Assembly: GCA_037176845.1 (NCBI GenBank)
Contig: JAYKXP010000001.1
Coordinates: 372,001-436,000 of the forward strand
Source: Paramarasmius palmivorus
Taxonomy: Eukaryota; Basidiomycota; Agaricomycetes; Agaricales; Marasmiaceae
Reading direction: 5' to 3'
DNA: 64,000 nt
The notes below the pieces were generated by a model. The model ran no database searches, was not told the DNA's origin, and was given only the letters and a program-made list of their open reading frames with translations. This document shows, in pieces, positions 45,200 to 55,862 of this stretch. How positions within the stretch are numbered: position 1 is the stretch's first letter; each line of letters begins with the position of its first letter. The translations under genes were made by a program, and so were the position numbers.

Positions 45200-47568
45200 C
45201 TATGGTGAGCACCTTCCCTCTTCGTTTCGCTTTTGTACTGTGGACCTTGGACCTTCAAACCAGTACATCCCTCCATAACGCGGAAAGAAGTAGTAAACAG
45301 TAGCAAGGAAGAGCACGCCGACTAGAATCTCAGGGTAAGGTGTCTTAAAGTTACTTTCACGAAGGGGAATACCAACCGTGCACAACAACGGTATAATTCA
45401 TCCCTGAGACACCAGGATTTGGGTCTGCAGGGAACATGACAATGACTGACATGAAAGCCATCCATACAAGAGCAACAACGGCGATCGGAAGACCCTGCAG
45501 GCGGCAATCGCTGAACTAAGGACCTGGTTCAAGGAGATGTAGAGCTCACCCAGGATCCAAGGCTTACGGGACCGGCTTTGAAAGGACGACCGCCGAGCCA
45601 TCGAGCAGCAATAGGAATACTGTACGCTGTATACTAAAATCATGTTAATCCTGACTTCTTTGGGATAAGATATCGAGGTGCAACGCACCTGTCCTGTTAT
45701 CACAAGGGCAAACACGGCATTGATTGCGTTGGGTCCTGCGAAACTCAAAGCGCCCAGGAGAATGGATAGGAAAGCGCTCATCCAAACAGCACGAATTGGC
45801 GAATGTGTCTTGGAATTGACACGATAAGTCCACCTTGACAATGGTAGTGCGCCATCACGGCAAAATGCAAACAGCTAACGATCCAGATGTCAGTACTCGT
45901 TGAGGACAGAAGATATTTTTTATCCCAAACTTGGCGTGAGCAAGTGGTGAGCTAACCAATGTATAGACATCAGAAGTATTTCAGTTCTAGGCTATCTGCT
46001 ACTTACCTGGACGGTGCCGATGCCAAATCTTGTTCATAATGTCAGACTCCAGAGAGCATCATGCATGGAACACACGTACTGAACAACAACGATGACAGAC
46101 CAGATCGCTACCGACCCTTTGGTACCGAAAGATCTTAATAAAATCTGTACTTCCTAGTCAATTTCGAAAGTTCGCGCGTTTAAAATGGTTCAAACACGTA
46201 CTGTAGCCATTGGTTGTCCCACAGAGCTATCTAGTATTGCCTGAGTATCACTTCCCATTGAAAATGCCAGTGCCACATTGATCGCTAAAACATCCATCAA
46301 TTTCGCGCTCGGGATCCAAAACGTCTAACTCACCCCATCCCAAAATCAATGTTGATCCGATGGTCGTGATGATGGTCCACGGTATAACCACAGCCGCGTT
46401 TTTGGCCTCCTCACTCATGTGTATAGGTGCGTCATAGACACCTATATAAGATTAGTGACCAGCCATGAATATAATAGCCAAAATCATTACTTGCGCTCCA
46501 TGCGGGAGTCAAGAAGCTGAGAACAAATGCGAAACCATTCGACCATCCTGATACTGTCAGAAGCTCTTAGCTTAACGTTACTTTGTGGATGCTACAATGA
46601 AACTACTTATTACAATTTGTGAATTGCCCAAAGGCGATACTTGCAGGATTCTTCAGCTCCTTCGATGTGGCTGCCGGGAGAACCACAATAACAACGCAGC
46701 ATAAGCTAATCTTTACTGTGAGCATCCGAATCAAAAGAGTTTTCATAGGCTCACATGACATTTAGAGCTATGAATATTGCTTGCAAATGTGCTATGACTT
46801 TCGGCCGAAATGTGTTTATGATTCCATGAACAACTATCAGTGCACAATAAACCCCGCTACCAATGTCCATGAGAAGCGATATAGAACATCGAGTAACTGA
46901 ACTCACAACGTCTGCACATTTGTTGCCTCAAAACTAGTACCAAGGCTTACTGCAGCCATGACTTGCACAGCGCAACCCCATTCGATACTGGCGACACCAG
47001 CTATGTTGCTGATAGTGTTCGCATCTGCGAAGCAAGCCTCGATTTGAGATCCCGGTAAGATGCTGCAGAACCTGACTCACACCCAACGATCCACGACAAG
47101 AAACACCTGTACTTGTTCGACGAATAATGGAACGTCCAGTAATATAGACCTCCCGAAGTGGGTGCTGCAGAGGCAAGTTCTGCTAACGCGAGTGCTATGG
47201 TAGCAAGGAAGACTGATGCCACTAGCCAACCCCAGACCATGGCCACCTGAGAACCATATGGAATGCTGAAGATAAGCACAGAACTGTGAAGATGCGAGGT
47301 CAGGGGACAGATGGTGTAAGGTTGGAGTAATAACGTACGAAAACGACGAGACTAAGCCAACGATAGAAAGCCCCAAACCGAATATCTGCAACGGAGAGAA
47401 GTCTCTCCGTAACTCTGGACTAATCCTTTACTGCGTAGTTAGCATCGCGACGATATTGCACGAACCCTGCCTGTATCCCAACGACGCCAACATCACTGCA
47501 TCTAGGTCTATTTCGTCAGCCTTCTCAGTTGGAACAAGCCCCACATCTCGTTCTTTCGTTAGGGACAT
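45200..47568 (-). CDS. APC-family amino-acid/GABA-type permease (copy 2)
   Basis: Paralogue of the permease at 27.5-29.9 kb, in opposite orientation. Start MSLTKERDVGLVPTEKADE; both copies place ATG-TCC directly after CCTCA, which supports this start over the in-frame ATG at 47637. Blocks: SVLIFSIPYGSQ, VAMVWGWLVASVFLATIALA, ELASAAPTSGGLYYWTFHY, YRCFLSWIVG, GVYCALIVVHGIINTF, SRWTYRVNSKTHSPIRAVW, GPNAINAVFALVITGQ, and the end LFLATVYYFFPRYGGMYWFE followed by GPRSTVQKRNEEGRCSP. No frame break was found where the two copies differ, so this is the better candidate for the working copy. It lies 191 bases downstream of the glutamine-synthetase-like gene on the same strand. Confidence 0.9.
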
Positions 47569-47759
47569 TGAGGAAGAGATAAAGGGACAGCATGGAAAAA
47601 GTAGAGTAATGTCACTGTCGTACGAAATCAGCGCCATGTGTTCAGCATTCGGGGGAGCGTTAAAGCCGTTCAGGTCACGAGGGGTATCATGGATACGTTC
47701 AGAAAATCATAAGTCTACTTGGGACAAGAATCGGATATTCAGTCTGCAAGGCATTTGCG

Positions 47760-49386
47760 TCAATAGTATTCAACGAGCCGTTTAGCCTCTGCTCTCTCGT
47801 TTTCCTCTGCAAGACTTTCTGCCAGTGTCTAGAACGCAGAGAATAATAAGAAGCCTAATTTAGATTGAATTGTATGTAGACCCACCTTATTGACGGATAA
47901 AAATTTGTCAATGAAATCGCTTCCAAAGATGTCCTGCATCACCGTGTCTTTCGCAAAATTGGTTCTCGACTCCTCCCACGTCAACGCCATCCGTTGAGTT
48001 ATGCCTAGTTCCTCTCTTTCATTTAGACTGAGCTGCGCCGCTGGGGTAACGCCACAATCCTTGATTCGGAGTGGTACCTGTTTCTCAATAGCTCGGCTTC
48101 CAGCCCCGATGATGGCAGCAAGGGCAAGATGGGGATTGCATGTGCCATCAATAAATCTCAACTCGAATCTCCGTGAATGAGGAGAACTAGCATTCGTGAG
48201 CCTGACTGGAGCTTCACGATTCTCAGTTCCCCAACAAACGTAGGTTCCGCCACTCCACACACCATCCACAACACGCTTGTATGAGGCAGGAATAGGAAGG
48301 GAGACGGCGGTAATTGCAGGGATATGATCAAGAACGCCGGCAAGGAATGACGACTCTATTGAGGACATGTTGCCTTTGGGCTTCGGGGGTGCATTGTCGT
48401 CCGTGGAATGAACAGAAATATGGGTATGGGTTGAACTACCACAGCTGTCATTGTAGAGTCGTGGAGCGAGTGTGGCGTGTAAACCATGCTTGGCTGCTAC
48501 GCTTCGAATAGTTTCCCGGGTGAGAAGTAGGGCATCGGCGGCTGGAAGAGGGAGTAGAGGACTGGAAACGATTTCGTATTGACCAGGTGCAGCCTACACG
48601 AGAGTGAGAAGAGCATGATGAGAAGATGGGACGAGACATACCTCTGCGTGGTACATATCTATCTCTACTCCAGACTTTTGAAGAGAGTCAACAATCTCGC
48701 GCAAGACGCGTGCTTCGACGGTGCCTGGGCGTAAAGCTTCTCCGGCTGTCCAGCTGTGAACATTAACTGGAGTAATTGGGTCGGTCGACTTCAGCAGAAT
48801 GAACTCTGTCTCGAACCCAACTAGGAACTTGACTTTTGCTCGTGTTTCTGCATCACTTGAGAGTATAGTTCAGTATAGGAATAGCATCGTCAACCAAAGC
48901 GCCACTCACGCAGCAACACGTTGTAGGGCAGTTCGAGGGCAAAGCTCCGAGTTGACAGAACCATGTACTGGGACCTTTTCCTGGAACCATCCCAACACTA
49001 TCGCGTGGTCTGGTTCATATGGGCATTGGATGAGTGTCGAGAGGTCGAGCACATATACAATTTCGCCGATAGCACTGAATCCTTCAGCTATATTCAGGTA
49101 GATCAGACCCAAGGCTACCTTGGCCATGGTGACACCAGGACGAGAAGCCTCGAGCATCTTCAAAAAATATGATATTGGGATTATCCGTTCGCGCAGGGTA
49201 TTGACGAGGTCTAGCCATTGGAGACGAACGTAGGCTTCAAAAAAAAAATGAGTACAATATGTCTTACTTCCGACAATAGAAACACTCACCTATTCCATTC
49301 CCCTTCAAACTCTCAGGTGCAAGTGGTTGGCGAGCCGCCAGCGAAGACGGTGTGTAGGAGATACCATGGGTATAGTTGTCTGACAT
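47760..49386 (-). CDS. Glutamine-synthetase-like enzyme, type I (FluG C-terminal type)
   Basis: The catalytic domain follows GSI order. The N-terminal beta-grasp part has AYVRLQWLDLVNTLRERIIP. The active-site acidic residues are in VGFETEFILL (near 48820) and EAAPGQYEIV (near 48590). Further motifs are GLHATLAPRLYNDSCGSSTH, SYKRVVDGVWSGGTYVCWG with the TENREAPVR arginine loop, and RRFELRFIDGTCNPHLALAA. The C terminus is ESLAEENERAEAKRLVEYY. Start MSDNYTHGISYTPSSLAARQ lies in exon 1; the first intron ends in a run of T. Such fungal proteins resemble the FluG C-terminal half and bacterial gamma-glutamyl-amine ligases, so the real substrate may be an amine other than ammonia. It transcribes toward permease copy 2. 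Confidence 0.88.
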
Positions 49387-51265
49387 CTTGAGAGGAGAAA
49401 GAAAAGAGGATCTGTCGGCATTGTATATATCGATTTTCTCTCAAATCTGGGTCCAAATTCTGCTCTAAGAAGCTCTGGACGACTAAATAGGAATTAAATT
49501 GGGCTAACCAGTAGGATAAGAACTCACATCGATGGCATTTCCCCTAATTCTGGACTGCTGGAAACCCGATAAAAGGAAGATTCTTGGATTCGCAGGGCAT
49601 TGAAAGAACTTCTAGCCAGGTGAAATGGCTCGATAATCGTCGGATAGTGGCCGAGTCATGGTAACCAAAAAGAGGGACGTGTCACCTAGCGAGCCAGGTC
49701 TCGTCACATCTCCATCACCGTCTCAAAGCTTAAACTCAGCGTTATTCTCGGACAGCGACAGGAAGGAACAGCGAAGGACAGTGGTTCTCCTTCGGATGCG
49801 ACTCCAAACCTTCGTCGGTTCCACAAGAATGAAAGACACCAGTATCTGGTTGCTGAGGTGTTGAATCGGGTGTATGTATGCCACAGCTTTCGCCAACTTA
49901 GCAACTGTGTTAGTGCGCCTTGGACTCCAGCTTGACCGAAACACTGAACGGTGCCGGCGAGCTACATACTCTGAAGCTGGGGCGTACTATTGTCGTCTGG
50001 GGCGAGCCTTCATCTGGACGAGAGATTTCTACGCAAAACAATAGCCAAAGTATATGGAATGACGATTGCATTCATCCTTTCGAACCACTACGGCATATCC
50101 TCTTGTACGCCTGAAATGATCGCGTTCCTTCGAGTAGGTGGCTTCAACTGGGACTTTCCGCGAAGATCGTTCACCTTTTGAATCTGAAACGAGGATGACT
50201 ATACAATTGGACTTTCGTGTCAAATCAGCTTACTCGATCTTGAAAACGCTACCAGTCCTAGTCTGCTGTCTTTCTGAGCCGTATTACTCGTGAATAATCC
50301 GTGGTTGGGCTTCTGAATTCGCTGCTGGGCATCATAAATTGACTCGGGCTGATCCTGGTATCCTAGTAAGTTTCCGTGCAGATTCTAAAATAACTAGGAC
50401 CCACCAATCCAATGTGTATGTCTCATAGAACTGCCAGCGCCCCGCGGCCAATACAGTACCAGTGCTCTGCACCGGCAAGAGAAGGAGGTGCATGTTTCTA
50501 CACTAGACGGATGCTGGAACCATTTGTGCAAGGAAGAATCGTCGGCATAGCTGCGTTTCTGTTCGATTACCGTTGGTTCTCTTGCCTAGGTGTCAAGAAA
50601 CAAATATGGTGCGGTCCAGCAGCGAGCTCCATTTGTCGGTACCTTCCAACATGCAGCTTCATATGCTCGGTTCGAGGTGTTGCTTCGAAAGGGGTACTTG
50701 GTTAGATGAAACCGAATGCTATGGCCAGGGTATGTAGGAGATACCCTTTGCTCTAGCCAGACAATGGTTCTGACAAAATTCCTGTCACAGGCCACAGCGA
50801 CGCCGCCTCGGCCACTACACCCATGCTACGTGGTTATGCTGGTCCATGCATAGGCGTTGGACAATAGAGCTGGGACCCTGCATCTCCGACCAGCCTCCGA
50901 TCGGCCAGACGACCCAGGATATTCTCGCTAACATGCGGGAAAATAGGTGAAGGAACAATGCACATGCTGACTCAGAACTTTTTCGACTTTTTGGGTGTCG
51001 AGTGGCTCAACAGTTGTGTGCATCTGTGTACATAAACCCCAGACAATATTCCTACAAAGGAAATTTTCTGCAAGCACTTCCAGGACGATTGGTGTTGCGC
51101 CCAACTTGGAGTTACCTCCGATGATCTTCTGATCATAATTTCCCTCGATCGTCCCGTTAAAAGGCAAGCCTTGTCTTCATTCCCTACCCAAAACCTCCAA
51201 CCACCTGCCTTGCCGCCTTTTCAGAAAACCTCCCTCGGAATAGCTCTCGATATTCTAGTGAAAAC
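49387..51265. other. Gene-poor stretch with coding-like fragments
   Basis: About 1.9 kb. Around 49790-50190 several short plus-strand stretches look protein-like but sit in different frames (for example NLRRFHKNERHQYLVAEVLN, then GAYYCRLGRAFIWTRDFYAK, then KTIAKVYGMTIAFILSNHYG). No family is recognised and no convincing introns connect them. They may be a decayed gene. The rest shows nothing. Confidence 0.4.
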
Positions 51266-52183
51266 ATGGCTCGTCACACTCTCGAACCTCGTGCTGTGAG
51301 TCATTTCTTATCGTCCCATTTTCGCAGACTAAATGCGCTCTCTAGGACCATCGTCAACTTCAAAAGCACTCCAAAACCGAATGTCCCGTTTGTGGACAGA
51401 AGCTCAGTCGTTCTGGCGACGTCAATCGTCATGCTCGCACTCACCTTGAAGGAGAAGAGAAAGCCAAGGCGTAATTACTAATTAACTTTCTCTATGCGTC
51501 ACGGACTCAAAGTTGCTTGCATCTCCCAGGTCTTACACATGCACAGTACTAGGCTGCGAGTACTCGACCTTTCAAAGACCAAATCTAATCACACACCTCA
51601 AGACACAGTGAGTACCGATAAATATTCTCCACATAACTTTGATTAAAGTGTGGCGGTACATGTTAGCTCCAAGATCAAGGACTTACCATGTCCCGATTGC
51701 GAGTTCGCAACAGGTGACCCTGGCTCACTCACCCGCCATCGCAAGAGACATCACGGCTACGTACCCCCTCTACGCAGGAAAACCGTTTACGTCGGAAAGC
51801 GAAAAGGACCTTGCAAGCCCAACGTTGCCAGCGAGGTCAACTCGAACACCAACGTCGACATGCGCTCGTTACCCTACAGGAGCGACGCCACTACGTCGAG
51901 CCCCTTCACATCCCCTTCCTCTACTGTATCCGACCTCCCATACATGTATCCCAGCCACTCGCCTATTTCATCTACGCAATCCCTGGTGGGTGATCCTATC
52001 GCAAGCCCCAGCCGTCCGGTCATTCCTCTGCCTGGCATTGCAGAGCTATTCCCAGAATTGGAACATTGGGGGAGAGAAAGTGTTTCTCCTCGTCACTCGC
52101 CTCGACAGCAGAGTGGCCATATCTTTTATCACAGTCAGGAAGGACAAGGCTATAACTACGACGGCTATCGTCGCACCTTTTGA
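51266..52183 (+). CDS. C2H2 zinc-finger protein, three fingers
   Basis: Start MARHTLEPRA, then an intron ending CTCTCTAG that leads to DHRQLQKHSKTECPVCGQKL. Fingers: CPVCGQKLSRSGDVNRHART-H, CTVLGCEYSTFQRPNLITHL-KTH, and CPDCEFATGDPGSLTRHRKR-H; each has two Cys and two His with normal spacing. After them come a basic stretch (PLRRKTVYVGKRKGP) and a Ser/Pro-rich tail ending in a Tyr-rich YNYDGYRRTF. Three introns, with the last two between fingers. A DNA-binding regulator is likely; targets are unknown. The second and third fingers lack a standard TGEKP linker because introns and short loops separate them. Confidence 0.85.
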
Positions 52184-52876
52184 TGGTCTCTTCTTTTACA
52201 CGACTCTTGTAGCCTAGTTATTGATCTACTATTCTTATCTCTTCTCTGTCGCAAGAGCACGGGCTAAGCCTGTGGTATGCATGCTTAATTTTTATGCCTT
52301 CATCTCTATGCCGTTCTTCCTTGGTCTCCCTTGTACGATGTTGTCCTAATTTACCCACATGCTTCTATTTTTTTTCTATGTAGATTATGACCGCCCATGG
52401 CTAGCTTATATATACCCCAAAAGTTGAATAAACGTGTATAATGTCTTTTCTTACTGCGATGCAACTTCATCCAAATGATATTGGGTGGTTTGAACTGCGA
52501 AGGTCTGTCGCAGAGCCTCTTCTCTTCCTGTCTCTGGATGACGAAGTGCTAAAACACCATGGTCGACGTCTGAACAAACCTGCAGCTTTGCGGAAACAGT
52601 AGACAAATTCTGCGTGATTGAAAATGTATGGAGTAAATGCATTCAGCGAAAGCGGCGGTAAGTACAAAGTGTCGTATCGTAAATCTATGTGTATCACAAA
52701 GGTAGTCATTACTGAAGGATAGCGCAAAATGGTAGCAGTTGTAACCCAATCCCGGCTTACACCTGGCCTAAACCAAATGACTATATAAGCAACCCTCAGC
52801 TTATCTCGTCTGGTCGGCTTATGATGCCCAATACAAACCATCAATCTTCGCCGTTCGCGAAGATCGCCCAAAAACG
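52184..52876. other. Intergenic region between converging genes
   Basis: Lies between the stops of the C2H2 gene (+) and the CLASP-like gene (-). The poly-T/AT-rich part near 52,360-52,440 would suit transcript ends. No gene is called. Confidence 0.45.
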
Positions 52877-55558
52877 TTATTGATTCCCAAGCTCCCCCAA
52901 TGCTTCACGTCCCTCATTAGCCGCCTTCTCTCCAGCGTCAGCCTTTGTAAATAGAGGACCTGGAACACCAAATCGGAAACCGCCTTCCAAGTTCGTCGGC
53001 ATGTTCAAGTACTTCTCAGCGGGTGATAAAGGTGCGCCGGGGCTGAACATGAAGCCTTCCTCAATGGAGAGTAAAAGAGCAGAGATTGGAGTCTTGCTCT
53101 GATCACCGAGCTTCTTCGTCGTTGATACGGCAGGTGTCTGGGGATCAGGAGTGATAATCTGGGGTGTGTTGATAGCTGGGGCAGACTGGTCCTCTTTTTC
53201 TTCGTTATTGGAGGGCGTTACTTGATCAGCTTGCACCTCGGGAGATGTCCCTTCCACATCACCATCCTCGGGAGTTGGTTCAGAAGGTTCTTCGGGAGAC
53301 TGTGCAACCTCAGCCTCATTCGCGACGTGCTCACTATCCACCTCAGTCACCGCAACAACTTGTTCGTCATCTTCATTATGACGGCTCGGAGGGCGGCTGG
53401 CCTGATCCTCTTTTCCTGCTGGGAGGCCTGCTCACTTGCTCGGGCTCTTATTGTCACGTTGACTCGGTGGATGTGCCATCTGTTCCCTTCTACTCGGTGG
53501 GGCGACTACTTTGATCTCGTCTGCTCGGTGGACGGCTAGAGGAAGCAGCTGAAGGTTACAGTCTGACTCCTAGCACGAGATTTGGGCCTCGGTATCTCCT
53601 TTTCGCTCGCAGCTGCTCGGATAGTAGCAATACTCTTCTTCGTCTGCAGGCTCCTGGCAGCGCCAGTCGTCGCAGTGGAACCTGCCTTGAGATTCGGCAC
53701 ACTCTTTTTGGCTTGCATACGAGACTGAGAAGCTGCTGTGGGAGCCGTGAGACCTACTCGTGGCTTTGGAGCAGGTTGCGGTTTGTCGGAAGGAGGGATT
53801 GTGGAGGCTGGTTTGGAAGTTGTGGTCGAGGACTTGTGAGCAGGTGCAGGTTTCGACGTAGTGGTAGACTTGGACAGGTTAGGCGCGCCCGATTTCGCCG
53901 TCGCTGTGGTCGGCTTTGGGAGGAATAGTGGATGTAGATTTCGAGGCATTGGAGTGCGAGGCAGTTGTGACCTTCTGCTGAGCATCGGCGGCGGATGAAG
54001 ATGCAGGTTTAGTCGCAGCTTTCGTGATGACTGCCGTGGACTTGGATCTGTTCAAGGATGGAGCACTTGATCCACTAGGAACTGCTGTAGTCGATTTGGA
54101 ATTATCCACCCGAGCACCGGTATCGACAGAACTGGCTGCAGGCTTCTGCAGGTTCTTCATTGACATAGTCCTTGTCCTAGCTCTTGGAGCAGGCTCTGGT
54201 TGTAACTTTGGCAGCTCAGGCTTCTTGGGACCGGCATTACGCTCACGGGACGTTTCAGAATGAGAGGAAACAGCGAATCGCTGTGGTGGAGGAGGTGCGG
54301 GCTGGCCACTTGGTGCAGTAGCATGACCTTTCTCAGCACGCATCGGTGGGGCAGGCAAGCGAACTGGAGCTGATGATCCATTCACTGCCGATTGTGAGGT
54401 TGTTCGTGAATGAGTCGGTCTGTCCGGCGCTCCTTGTAGCGTCGTGGAGGTTGAGTTCGAGGTTGAATGCCCGGATCGAGCAGGGCGCATGGGCATTGTC
54501 GGAGGAGGCATCGCATTCGAATGGGCATTGGATGTGGATGATGGCGGAAGGCGCTTAGGTACTCCAGCCATGGAAGCCTTAATAGCATCCCTTTGCGACG
54601 CAGTGAGGGTATTTGGGTTTGGATTGATAGCTGCGGTTGAGTTGGACGATGGGGGTGGCACTGATATGGGCCGTTCAGGCCGGCCGATAGTAGGGGCACC
54701 GGCAGTTCGATTACTAGGAACTGCAGAGGTCGATGAAGAAAGGGGGTGTGGTTGGGGTTTCTCGGATCTTTTGATGGGTGGTTTAGATGGGCCTGCTTTC
54801 GACGGTAGGATCAGAAGATGCTTTGGGGCGCACTTCAAGGTATTTTCTGATCGTTGGAGTTAAAGGAGCCACAAAACTATGATTGGCAGCCATTAGAAAT
54901 CTCCAGTAAGGCTGAAAAGACATCACATACGTGTCAACTCTGTTCGGTAAGACCACTTTATACTTCATAAATGCCTTCTTCCCTGCCTTCCTCACGTCGG
55001 CATTCGCATCTCTTGAGGTAGCCTTGATAATCGTCTCTATTTCTGTGCTCCGGTTCTCCTTTGCAATTCCTTGGGGTCAAGGCTATCCAAACACGTTATA
55101 GTACCATCCGCGACAACGAGTCTGAGCGAAGTCGACTTGTCCTTGATATTCTGCAGTAGGTATGGCAAGACTCCAGAGAGCTGCACATTTTCTATTATAG
55201 CAAATACGGTTGCCCGTGCCTTGTTGACGATGACTTTATTGGTCCGTGCACACAATGCCAGAAGAACTGGGAAATAAATGGCTAGTAGAGGCTCGAAAGA
55301 CATTCCCAACTCTGCCGAGACTGCCGTGATGAGCTCCATAGCAGGTCCGCATAATCTTGTACGCTCTGATCGTAGCGCGTTGGTGATATTCCGGGATACA
55401 TCTCGAAGTACGGAAACGATTTCGTTGGGCATTCCATTATGAATGAGGTCGGATAGTTTGGAAATGCTTTTGGCTATGGTATCCCATGATTCCTCTGTTT
55501 CTGGGAGAGTAATGTGATGACGAATAGCTGCGAAATCCTGAAGAAACTCGGAGGTCAT
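52877..55558 (-). CDS. CLASP-family microtubule-binding protein (TOG plus disordered tail)
   Basis: The N-terminal domain matches CLASP_N: MTSEFLQDFAAIRHHITLPE, AELGMSFEPLLAIYFPVLLA, CARTNKVIVNKARATVFAII, KDKSTSLRLVVADGTITCLD, IIKATSRDANADVRKAGKKA and RVDTFVAPLTPTIRKYLEV. CLASPs stabilise microtubule plus ends and mitotic spindles (Stu1/Cls1 in yeasts). The remaining two thirds are Ser/Pro/Ala/Lys-rich and basic, a typical microtubule-binding tail, with an acidic C terminus (EVAQSPEEPSEPTPEDGDVE, then LSPAEKYLNMPTNLEGGFRF). An intron joins RVDT to FVAPL near 54950. The reading frame breaks near 55064, 54807 and 53918, and repeatedly within 53350-53560 where PPSRR-like words occur in different frames. 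I read it as one gene with sequence errors, not several. Confidence 0.8.
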
Positions 55559-55862
55559 GGTAGCATGAGGCAAAGGAGTGAGGTGAAGGACTTTAAATTT
55601 CGGGCGTCTACTTGTGCAACATGCGTCACATGACCGAGTCCATTGTTCTTCGTGTCCGGAATCCGGATCTCGGCCTCGGCCACAGAACCGTCCTGAAAAG
55701 GCAACACCTTCCCGTGGTCAGCGGGCCGCCAACATACGTGGAGATAGACCAGAGATAGACGCCCATTGACAGGAAACCGAATTCGGAGTCCCGCTTCGCT
55801 TACTGAACTGCAACTCTTATCATTTATAGCCTGCAGGGAGCCTGCAGCAGTGCAGGCATACC
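55559..55862. other. Divergent promoter region
   Basis: 304 bases between the CLASP-like start (-) and the MFS transporter start (+). It probably holds both promoters; no specific motif is assigned. Confidence 0.45.
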
